From Cryphonectria parasitica EP155 (lineage: Eukaryota > Ascomycota > Sordariomycetes > Diaporthales > Cryphonectriaceae), in the NCBI RefSeq assembly GCF_011745365.1, contig NW_024468919.1, positions 868,001 to 932,000 on the forward strand: a stretch of 64,000 nt of DNA. Reading direction: 5' to 3'. Of the stretch, positions 55,521-64,000 are shown piece by piece (within the stretch, counting starts at the first letter, position 1; every line of letters begins with the position of its first letter). The translations under genes were made by a program, and so were the position numbers. The notes beneath the pieces are model-generated. The model was given only the letters and a program-made list of their open reading frames with translations, did not search any database and had not been told where the DNA came from.

Positions 55521-57129
55521 ATGAAGCAGTATACGGAATCTGAAATCGTTGCCGCCCTCGAGGCTATCAAGACAGGCTGTTCTCTTCGCAAGGCCTTGAT
55601 CGAATGGGGTATCCCTTATACAACACTTCAAAACCGTTTAACAGGCGTTCAGTCTCATCAGATAGGTGCTGAATCTTTTCAAAGGCTCTCTTCTATCCAA
55701 AAAAGAAAACTAGCTGAATGGATCCTGGTTTAGGAAAGCTTAGAGCTTCTACCAAGCTATTCAGAGTTGAGATTCTTCGCACGGAAGATCCTTCTCATCA
55801 AAGAAGATACTAAACCTCTTGGAAAGAGATAGATCCAGGGTTTTTTTGAAGAGGAATCCTAAGATACAGATTAGAAGAACTCGCCGGATGGCTTTCGAAC
55901 GAACTAATGGAGCTACAACAGAGGTAATACGGCCTTGGTTCTATCTTTTCAATCTTCCTCGCATCCAAGCTATCAAGCCAGCTAATCAATGGAATATGAA
56001 TGAAGCTGGGCTTGTAAAGAGCTAAGGAGAGAATGTATTAGTTCTTGGAGGCTCTTCTTCACATTCAATCCAAAGAAAAGAGCCTGGATCAAAAGCCTGG
56101 ATCTCTTTCCTCGAGTATATCTCAGCTACAGAAGCTTACCTTCTTCCTCTGGTGTCTTTCAAAGAGCAAACTGTACAGCAGCAGTGGTTTCCTGTTGATT
56201 TGAAGCCTTTTGAGAGCTAGCAGTTTACTGCTATACCAAACAGATGAACTAATGATAAAATAGCACTTGAATAGCTAGAAAAGATCTTCATTCTAGGCAG
56301 CTTATCAGCGGATCCCTCAGAGACCAGACTATTAGTTCTGGATAGCTATAACAGCTATAAAACTGATAACTTTATGTAGCAATGCTATTAAAACAATATA
56401 CTGTTGATCTACTTGCTTCTTCATACTTCTTATATATTTCAATCTCTCGATCTAGAGATCTTTTCATCCATCAAACAAGCATACAGAAAGGAAGTTAGCA
56501 ATATGAGCTAATGAGAGGATTCAACCATCGCAGGCAAGCGTTTATTCCTCAAGCACTATCGTCTAGCTCGTCTGGAAGATCTTTCAAGCTAGAATATCAG
56601 ATCTGGATGGAAAGCAACTAGTCTATAGCCCATGAAACCCTTTAAAGCGCTCTTAAGCCCTCTTCTCCTCGAGAATAGTTAACCAAGCATTCAGAGCTAG
56701 TTAAATTCAGCCTCAATACCATCAACAGTACCTAAGCTTCCCCCAAAAGCCTCATCAAGCCAGCCTGTGGTTTTTTCAACGCCTTACAAGGCTAAACAGC
56801 TATATCACCAGCTACAGGAAACTCAGCAGCATCTTTCAACAGACTCAGGCTGCTGTATGCTATTCAGGAAGATAAAAAAGGCTGATGACGAGAGAGACCT
56901 CGAGTTTGCAAGAGCATTGGAGGAAAATCAGATGTTGAGGAAGCAGATTGAGGCGCTGAAGCCTAGTAAAAGAAGAAAGGTCGATATAAGCCCGAATTCG
57001 AAGTTTGCAGGGATTGAGGATATACAGAGAGCTCGAAACGCAGTCAATCGAGATGAGGATAGTCTAGATGAAGAGAGCGGCCTTGAATTACCTACTAATG
57101 AGGAGGATTGCATTGTGGTGAGTGAATAG
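55521..57129 (+). pseudogene. Fot1/pogo transposase, decayed
   Basis: N-terminal helix-turn-helix: KQYTESEIVAALEAIKTGCS, LRKALIEWGIPYTTLQNRL (55521-55640). The CENP-B-like domain is in shifting frames to about 55950 (ANGATTE-like RTNGATTEVIRPWF). DDE core remnants: NQWNMNEAGL (about 55985, first Asp changed to Asn) and LLVLDSYNSY-like LLVLDSYNSYKTD (about 56330, expected D-G-H). The C-terminal coiled coil with basic patch is intact in ORF 56767-57129 (MLRKQIEALKPSKRRKVDI, GIEDIQRA). More than eight stops. Nonfunctional. Confidence 0.82.
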
Positions 57130-57184
57130 GATGAGTAAATCTATATGAAATATATATATATATATATACGGTGTGGTTGACCAG

Positions 57185-57302
57185 AGTGATCGGGAAGGGG
57201 GAGTGATCGGGAAGGGGGAGTGATCGGGAAGGGGGAGTGATCGGGAAGGGGGAGTGATCGGGAAGGGGGAGTGATCGGGAAGGGGGAGTGATCGGAAAGG
57301 GA
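57185..57302. repeat. 17-bp tandem array inside pogo right terminus
   Basis: Six perfect copies of AGTGATCGGGAAGGGGG (57185-57286), then a degenerate seventh (57287-57302). The left terminus holds only one copy of the corresponding unit. A (TA)n run precedes at 57150-57168. Confidence 0.92.
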
Positions 57303-57315
57303 GTGCTTTGACTTA

Positions 57316-57859
57316 TACAGTAATTAATGTAATAGAACGATTGATCGACGGAACTGGATCGATAAGTAACATAAGAAAAAGCCAGTAAAATAATCGATCT
57401 AATACAATCTTATCAAGCTACTGTATTTTAGCTCAGAAGGCAAGCCATACTATTTACTATTACTGAATTCTCGACTTGAATTCTTCCTCCATCATAACGC
57501 ATCTCGACAGCCTTCTATGAATTATTCTAATCACAAGGGCTTTGTCTTGTATTAAAAAAAAATTAAAAATCACGAAAGGATTATGTATCAAACAGAGTAG
57601 ATCCTGGAGCCTAAATTCGATTGATCACTATATGCAGCTATGATAGCTAGTCAGTGATAGCGAGTCTGCCTTCTTCCAAGCTTGTAAGGATTTGAATATA
57701 TGAGCTGCTGGTTATCTCCAGCTTGAGAATAGAACTAAGAAGGTTTTCTGAATGAGAGGCGTGATGTTGAAATTCTGCTGGATAGCAGGCATCGATAGTA
57801 GCATCGAGAAGAGCCACAACAACTAAACGCTAAGCAAGAGACTTCTCACCCTTTATGAC
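57316..57859. other. AT-rich spacer, no gene seen
   Basis: No recognisable coding on either strand; it could include the decayed 3' end of the minus-strand C2H2 gene. Confidence 0.35.
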
Positions 57860-59190
57860 GTTAATTATGGGACAGCTTACTTATCGAAGGCGCTGGTTAA
57901 ACCTGGGGCTTTCCGGAAAGCCATCAGCTCTTCGTCAGCCTTAAGCTTAATACTCGAGATCACATCCGGAGAGTACACCGGCGCTAAGGCAGAGTCTTCG
58001 AGCAGGTAACCAGCAATCCGGATAGCATGTATACGCCAGGATGGGTAATCCTCAAAGCATTCAGCTGCTTAGCCTTACTGCTCGCATAGCGGACAGAGAA
58101 GCGGGCTTGATGACCGCTGAAAATGAGCTCGGATATGTATAACCAGACCTTTCCGAGTTAAAAAATTGCAACAAAAAGAACAATGCTCTACAGGCTGAAC
58201 GCTATGTTGTGCAGAGATATGAGAGATATAAGTATCGATACTGAGATTGTTCATACCGGGGCATGCTAAGCAAGTAATAATTTTGCTCTGATTAGTAAGA
58301 TAGCTATTGATATAATTCGCATTGATATGATATACAAAGCTGTGAACAGAAACTCAGCTGTTACAGAGAGCGCACATGACTTCGGTGGCAGTGCTGGCCT
58401 TCGAGATCGAGACAGCGAGGTACTCGAGGAAGTTGGGAGCATCCTGTTTTCCATGAGCTCTTTCTATATAGTTGCTCTACTGCGCTGGTGATTGCGTAGT
58501 GAGCAGCGCTAGACTGTGGCGCTTGCATTCAGAGCACTGGAACGGGACTGATAACATAATTCTATGCATCCGTGCATGCCTCATCAGTTCGTTGCGCTGC
58601 CCGAAGCTCAGCCTGCAGATGAAACAGGTAGGTTTCGTCGTCCCCCTCTTTTCATCCGCAGTACTAGGAGCATATGTAGGCGCTCGAAGCTATTCTTGAG
58701 TTGAAGCCAGTTCCTGATGTAGGTTGGTCTGCTCAGCGCTCGGTTTTTGATCGCTTCCGCTGGGTTTCTGCATAACTGCTGTTTGGGTATCCTGGCCTAT
58801 CTGTTCCTCATCTTGGCTGCATGCAGAAAATAGAAGTGATGGAAAGGCGCTGCAAGAAGTCCGGGAAATCAACTCAAAGCTGCCCTCCATATAGAATATC
58901 AGCTATTGCATAGCTTCGAGCAACCTAGCTTCCGCCGCTTTATCAAAAACAGTTCCCAGCGCTTATAAGTGCATCAGTCTGTCAATATTCAGTCTCAAAT
59001 GCTGTTCTGAATTATTGTAGTGTTGATAGGGATTCTTCTGCAGGCTTCGGAAACCAGCCTTATCGTTTTCTTGCTAAAGTTGTATAGTCTGTTCGAAATA
59101 TTCTTCCCGCTGCTTCTGAAGCATCAAATGCTTGAAACGAGATTGCTAATAACTCAAAGTATACTCTGCTGCTTTAACTTTACTCACATC
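57860..59190 (-). pseudogene. C2H2 multi-zinc-finger gene, decayed
   Basis: On the minus strand a predicted coiled coil comes first (LMLQKQREEYFEQTIQL, about 59120), then a Gln/Ser-rich linker (58890-58690). Fingers follow: CFICRLSFGQRNELMRHARM plus H (58650-58590), then CSECKRHS (58550), CALCNS-x-VSVHSFVYHIN (58385), CLACPGMNNLSIDTYISHIS (58265), CSFCCNFLTRKGLVIHIRAH (58165) and CPLCEQ (58090). C-terminal helices end with ISSIKLKADEELMAFRKAPG (57930). Spacing is C-x2-C-x12-H-x3-H in the best fingers, a nucleic-acid-binding type. Seven or more stops, mainly TAG where CAG is likely. A solo LTR lies 15 bp upstream of the readable region. Family otherwise unknown. Confidence 0.6.
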
Positions 59191-59204
59191 AGCACCTCGT
59201 ATCT

Positions 59205-59509
59205 TGTCAGGGCTTGTATGCGCACAAACGAAATAGGTGGCCCTTGCGACCCCTGGTGGCGGTTCAGAGCTGCTGCGAGGGCTCCGCTCCGAAGCAGCGC
59301 TCTCGTACGATGCTGCGTAGCCATCAGGCCACTATTATTTTAGCCAGCCCAGGCTGATTATGTACATAAGAAGAAGGGAAACAAGAGGTTTAGGAAAAAA
59401 GGAGGAAGGAAGTAGGTTCAGTAGTCCTCTCGAATAGAAGAGCCAACAGAGCGGCTTGGGAGCAGCTCACACCCCTTCACCTCACTTGTGTGCCCTTTTT
59501 ACCCTAACA
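59205..59509 (+). mobile_element. Solo LTR of the gypsy A family
   Basis: 305 bp, TGTCAGGGCTTGTATGCGCA... to ...TTTTTACCCTAACA. It is collinear with the LTRs at 24721 and 39653, including GACCCCTGGTGGCGG and the CACCTCACTTGTGTG end. No internal element sequence follows and no exact 5-bp duplication is visible (TATCT/ATTTC). It probably arose by LTR-LTR recombination followed by mutation of the target repeats. Confidence 0.88.
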
Positions 59510-61560
59510 ATTTCTGAAGCATCTTCTTATTCCAATATAAAGCTATACAACCGTTGCTATTAAGAATAAGCTAATAGATTACATTCTTTATATACTTATA
59601 TTATATCTGAAAAGCATCTAGCTTTTATGCTAAAGCAACAAGCAGATAAGTAAAGCAGAGAAATGAGATAGATATTATCTCAAGATTGAGTTCAAATCTA
59701 GAAAATGATTAGATATGCATTCAAAGATAGATAGCAGGATAACAACATGCTAATCCTTATCTAATCTAATTAGCAAGGTGTTTCTTCTTCTCTTGTTACG
59801 GAACAGAGTTAAGCTTAACTTTAGTTATCAGCCTTCCGAACAGCTTGCATTCCGTTTCAGCTATAGTAAGATATCCTTCTATCTGAGATTAAGTACTATT
59901 CCAAGCTAGCAGCTAGAAAGGAAGAGGATAAGAAAGTATATATGAAATATAATATGATTCAAAGGCAGCATAGAGATGTGATTAGCATGCTTCTATAACA
60001 TTTTCAGCAGCTTTTGAAGATTCTTAGCTATTACATTCATCTTAATATAATTACTATTGATAGTAAGATTCTACTTGTTCTTTAATATGATTGCAATTTT
60101 CTAAACGAATACATTAATTCAGACAGCTAAGTTACAAGAGCAGGAAGTTAAACTGCAGGTAGGAAAAGCAAAGAGGCGAGCTAGAAGCACAGGCTCGCTT
60201 GAGAGCATGGGTGGGAAAGGAAGAGAGAGCGAAGAAGGAAAGCATCAACTTGCTCTAGTAATATCGCAAACTAGCTCAATATCACGAGCACTAGCTATGC
60301 CTTAAGAACGAGCTAGTTGTATTCAAGCCTTGTTGGGATCTCTTTGTTTCTAAAGCCTTATAATCTCAGCTTCTGCAGCAGCAATTAGTTGCTTTATTAT
60401 TCCATTTGCTATCGAAATGCAGATCACTGCTTTCTATCTTACTATATCAGCTATATCCCAAGCTCGGGTAGAGCAGCTCAACAACTTGATGTAGTTGTTA
60501 ATAAAATCCAGAATGAAAGTCTTGGGTTTATAATTATCCTGAATAATTTTCTTTCAGACTTTCTTGCAATCAATCTCTGAATGCTTTAAAGATATGAAGC
60601 TGATATTGAGTTAGCTAAAAAAGCTAGATGCATACCAGTATAGCAAAACATACATATTCTACTCAGAGAATATCCTAGCACGATTATCCTCTGTGCTTTT
60701 AGCTAGCTTCGGTTTGCTATATTGCAGGAGAGATACGTAGCATGCATCTTTATCATCCTGAGGAATTGTATTCTGCACATTAAAGTGCAACACTCCAGTC
60801 TTCTTGCAGCCCATTATATGGAGCAGAAGTCGATTCAGATAGCAACAACAGCTCTCGATAGTCAAAACTGAGCGAGAAGTGAACAAAGACCCGCTGGGAG
60901 GGAAGAGAGCATAAGCGCAATGCTGGGAATTGCAATCAGGGGAGCATTGGAGATATATTCAGTGCACAAGGAGAGCAGCGAAGAACAAAGGCGGACAGGC
61001 AGCAGGCTGAGTAAAGGATAAGCTGAAGCGCAAAAGAAAGCAGCAGGGAGAGCCAGATGGGAATAGGAAACTCAAGTACTATATAGACAGGAGCCTGCCC
61101 CACGGAGCCTCGCGAATGCAAATAGCAGGTGGGCCGCAGTACGCGCCCCTTTGAAGACACACCAGGGCTGCGCCCCCCTCCCACCCCTCTGCCCCCAAAA
61201 AGTAAGGTGGCAGCCATGGTGGCCGGACGAGAAGTTGAAACGGAAGGATAACGGAAGGAAGGACGGGAGGCCGAGAAATCATGGCCGGGAAGCCGGGGGC
61301 TAAGCCGGGTTGGCGCCGGAGATATGCGCTATACTATATTGAGCAGAGCTGAGTCAGCGGGGAGAGTGCAGCGATTTTCACACTCCGCTCGCGGTCCACC
61401 CTTGCCTTATGCAACCATAACCCTAACCCTTGCTTACGTAATCATGGTTGTCTTTTCTGCCGTTTTTCTGCCGTGTTCCCAGCCCCGCTGGTTCTGTTGG
61501 CCTGTCCCTGTGACCTGGTCTGATTGTTGGTTCATAACAATAGTACAGGAGCCTATTCAG
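59510..61560. other. RIP-like AT-rich relic sequence, no supported gene
   Basis: 59510-60120 is very AT-rich with stops in all frames. Around 60130-60330 a Lys/Arg/Glu-rich helical frame (AKRGELEAQARLRAWVGKEE) appears, possibly a transposase or retroelement tail. 60880-61330 is GC-richer, without a gene. A telomere-like CCCTAACCCT lies at 61421-61430. Confidence 0.4.
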
Positions 61561-61564
61561 CGCA

Positions 61565-61925
61565 TTAAGAATAACCTGAAGTTTAGGATCTCCTATAGGC
61601 TTAAATAGCTCCGGGAGGCGCTTATATAGGCAGAGCGAGAGTATCAATATATTGATACTATAGGCTGCAGCGAGTAGACTGGAGGCCGGGATCGCTGCAG
61701 CCCAGCAGCTCGTCTGTCTGCAGAAAAGAGTTGCATTGGACAATGCTGACGACGATAACAATGCAGACAGGCGCAGTCCTGGCAGTGACAACAATCCTGC
61801 CTAACCCTATCGTTATAGCGAGAAGGGGCAGCTATTTACGCCAGAGACGATTGTAGAACTCAAATGCAATATTGCTAGCAAGCTTCGGGAGGGGATACAA
61901 AAGCAGCAAGAGATGTTTGTTGGGT
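61565..61925 (+). pseudogene. Coiled-coil coding remnant, unknown
   Basis: Frames on + read LREALI-x-AEREYQYIDTI (about 61610-61665), then after a shift RLEAGIAAAQQLVCLQKRVA, an acidic DNADDDNNADRRSPG stretch, and YSEKGQLFTPETIVELKCNI, ending QKQQEMFVG with TAA near 61921. Alternating Leu/Glu/Gln suggests a coiled coil. The style resembles the convergent ORFs of the LTR elements, but no LTR was identified around it. Confidence 0.3.
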
Positions 61926-63534
61926 AATGTGATATCGAGCTTTCTACTTTCAGAACTTACTCGTCTGTTCTGCTGTTCCGGGTGCTTATTTCATGATCTG
62001 CATATTAGAACGGTTATACTATATTATGCTCAGAATTCTGTACCCTATTGTAAGAGTACTAGTATTGATAAAGAAATATCCGAATTGCTTAATTTTCGAT
62101 AGAGTATAAATTGTCGAACTATAGACTGTGTAAGCTCAAGTCATAGTGATGAATATGTGTATCTATAACTTGTGGTTCCTGAACAGCTTGAGAAGATCTG
62201 ACAACTTCCAAGGTTGATCAGAGCATGATCTCCGCCGCTAATTACTGTAAGCCGGCACTACATGATGTGTCTCTCCCTCTCTGTGAAGTAACTGCAATTG
62301 TTGAAGGTGGCAAGCGCTGTGGCCTGTGCAGGTTTCGTGAGAGAAACAATATGGCAGTAAAGAGGGCATATGCACCCCTCGGTTGTGTGACGAAGAAGCA
62401 GTCGGATACAGATCCAGGCTGAGTCGGAAGGTAGACATTGCTTCTCCAGGAAGACCCACTAGGTACTAACCAGATATCCCATAATCTCCCTCAAGTCCAA
62501 GGAGACTTGCTGAGACTAGAGTCGAGACTACGAGAGCCAAGTTCTGTCCGAGGAAGAAGACTACGACCGTCAAGCTTTATCTCACTATTACGTTTATACC
62601 ACATCGCCATGAAATATGTAACACCCTTTTTTTCTCTTTCTTTTTTTTCTCTTTCAGCTTGTCAATATCGCTCACAAGCTTTTGTTTGAGGGCTCTTTAC
62701 AGAGCTGACCTGCGACGAACCTGAGACGAAGCCAACCTTGCCTCAAGGAATCCCAGTAGAAATCAAGAAACGAGGGGGAAAGCCTTATTCTTGATAAGAA
62801 GAACTGAAAGGCAGCGACAAGACTCCAGAGCGTAATCTAAAGTGAGAGATACAGGTGCAAATCAAGCCAAAGTGTTCAAGACAATCAGTTCCAAATCCAA
62901 CCAATAACAATTAGGTTCCGAAATTAACAATATTGGTGTTGATATATAAGTTCTCTATCTATTTGTTCTAGCTTTATGCTAGCTTCCACACTGATAGGAC
63001 TATAGCTAATGATCTGATCGTTTTTGTTATTCAAATTATATATTTAGTTTCGATTTCTTCTATTGAGGACTACACCGAATAAATAGCGTAAAAGGTGCTT
63101 GCTGATATTAAAGCTGTAGAAGGCACTCTATGGTGTACTACAAATGGTATGAGGGAAGATAGTTCTTCAATTAATCTATCTCAAGGCACGCTGTTGCCAA
63201 TTGCCTTTCTATAGAGCCAGCAATTGGCACTAGTCCCAACTAGGCTGGCGTACCTGGCGACTCACTGCCCTTCCATTGAATGGCCCAGGCCAGTGAGTCA
63301 GGGTGGCCAGCCAGGCCTCATTCACTTGAGGCCCCTATGGCCACTGTCACAAAAGCGGTCCTAAAGGAGAGGCGAGAGAAGGGACGTGGTGTTTGAGTTT
63401 ACCAAGGTTTACTAAGGAACATCCGGTAATTACTAGCTACCACGAAGCTCCTAAACGTTATTGCAATCGGGGTTTCACATTGCTACATAATAGACATCAA
63501 TAACAGGATCAGCGTTATCTCCAACGACTGCTGA
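61926..63534. other. No supported gene; inverted repeats near the end
   Basis: Short ORFs only. A pyrimidine-rich tract lies at 62625-62660. At 63195-63299 there are two inverted repeats: TGCCAATTGC/GCAATTGGCA (63195-63204, 63220-63229) and GACTCACTG/CAGTGAGTC (63259-63267, 63291-63299). Confidence 0.4.
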
Positions 63535-64000
63535 CTGGGAATCCGGGCTATAATCAAGGAGTCGGCTACAAGGACAGACGAAGCAGGTACGTCGGCCCTG
63601 GCGCGGCGCCTTCGGCGAGTACATAACATGTACTATCCGCTCGGTAATATGCAGCAGCAGAGACGAGAATTACTGGGGCCGACGCCGCCTGTGGCCGATG
63701 TATGCTCTATTATCGATGAGGCAGCTGAATACGCCGTGCTGATAGCCGAGGAAGCCATGTGGAACTCGGCTGTGCATTATCCCCTTATGCAGCTGGCATT
63801 ATATGGCGAACGACGGCAGAGGTCGACATGGCGGCAACCACAGTGTCCACGCGAAGGCGGCCTCCCCGCAGTCTCCATCAGGGTTGCACAGTGCACGACC
63901 GCACGCATTACCCGTGAGTACCTGCCTGCAGTCGAAACGTCGGGCAAGCAAGTCGACTTCTGCTTCTATATGCAGATAGATGCAGCTACACAGCAGCGCA
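63535..64000 (+). CDS. PD-(D/E)XK nuclease-like domain protein, partial (runs off window)
   Basis: Open frame from after a TGA at 63532-63534 to the window end (155 codons, no stop). The first Met is at 63628. Landmarks: PPVADVCSIIDEAAEYAVLI, WNSAVHYPLMQLALYG, VSIRVAQCTTARITREYLP and SGKQVDFCFYMQID. The pattern 'VHxPLLxxAL ... CTTARI ... KxVDFCF' is typical of a large fungal family annotated as PD-(D/E)XK nuclease-like domain proteins (PF20516, from memory). The VDF Asp would be the active-site D. The start is not certain; an upstream exon is possible. The 3' half, with the expected E-x-K, lies outside the window, so activity cannot be judged. Confidence 0.6.
   Translation, partial: MGIRAIIKESATRTDEAGTSALARRLRRVHNMYYPLGNMQQQRRELLGPTPPVADVCSIIDEAAEYAVLIAEEAMWNSAVHYPLMQLALYGERRQRSTWRQPQCPREGGLPAVSIRVAQCTTARITREYLPAVETSGKQVDFCFYMQIDAATQQR

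Larger units (their letters stand above)
55388..57313 (+). mobile_element. Fot1/pogo DNA transposon, complete ends
   Basis: 1926 bp between inverted termini AGTCAAAGCACCCCC (left) and the complement ...GTGCTTTGACT (right), with TA on both sides (55386-55387 and 57314-57315), as expected for Tc1/mariner-superfamily insertions. The inner TIR (GATCACCCTGGTCAACCACACCG on the left, 23 bp, not quoted further) is matched near 57166-57190. The right end has an extra tandem array (57185-57302). The transposase is decayed. Related remnants lie at 290-600 and 14326. Confidence 0.88.

Noticed and set aside
57185..57302. Regular short repeats resembling a CRISPR array
   Set aside because: The 17-bp units are directly tandem without spacers and lie in a transposon terminus of a fungal genome.

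Overview
The window looks like an accessory, repeat-rich region of a filamentous ascomycete (Pezizomycotina; Eurotiales is my guess from gene content). Supporting signs are short introns (50-75 bp) with CTRAY-type branch points, Fot1/pogo, Tc1/mariner and hAT transposase remains, fungus-specific families (FunK1 kinase, patatin-like protein, DUF7492 secreted protein, PD-(D/E)XK-like domain), and C-to-T / G-to-A decay typical of repeat-induced point mutation (RIP). Almost no large gene is intact. Most recognisable coding regions carry TAG/TAA/TGA codons that differ from the expected codon by a single transition.

Layout. 1-3.8 kb: Fot1/pogo fragment, a decayed 14-TM-type MFS (DHA2) transporter and a truncated hAT-derived repeat. 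3.8-6.7 kb: a broken kinase-like gene. 7.8-9.4 kb: a coiled-coil protein gene of unknown function with a possible GC-AG intron. 10-12.3 kb: hAT C-terminal fragment abutting an unknown gene, and a Tc1/mariner fragment. 14.3-16 kb: FunK1 kinase pseudogene behind a pogo-like terminal repeat. 16.4-17.3 kb: unknown broken gene. 18.8-20.4 kb: decayed patatin-like gene.

21.08-44.08 kb is one nest of LTR retrotransposons resolved to the base by target-site duplications. A Ty1/copia element (21088-44075, TSD GTTAT) contains Ty3/gypsy element A (24721-39962, TSD CTGCA). Element A contains Ty3/gypsy element B on the opposite strand (27359-34815, TSD CGTAT) and a 475-bp hAT-type MITE (35062-35536, TSD AGTTCAAT). 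The copia element itself split a minus-strand cysteine-containing gene, whose halves read through in one frame when the element is mentally removed. Each of the three LTR elements carries, between pol and the 3' LTR, an extra ORF on the strand opposite to gag-pol. The one in element B is nearly intact, has a plausible intron and encodes a Zn2Cys6-like cysteine pattern followed by a coiled coil.

44.1-64 kb: methyltransferase-like remnant, several small unknown genes (including a RanBP2-type zinc-finger mini-protein and a two-exon 257-aa gene), a decayed charged-protein gene, a DUF7492 gene with a single nonsense codon, a complete Fot1/pogo element (55388-57313) whose right end carries a 17-bp tandem expansion, a C2H2 multi-finger pseudogene next to a solo LTR of element A, and a PD-(D/E)XK-like ORF running off the window.

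The genes do not form a pathway. The coherent story is genomic: repeated transposition into an accessory region, RIP-like decay, and retention of a few host-like accessory ORFs inside or beside the elements. All family names come from reading translations; no database search was possible.
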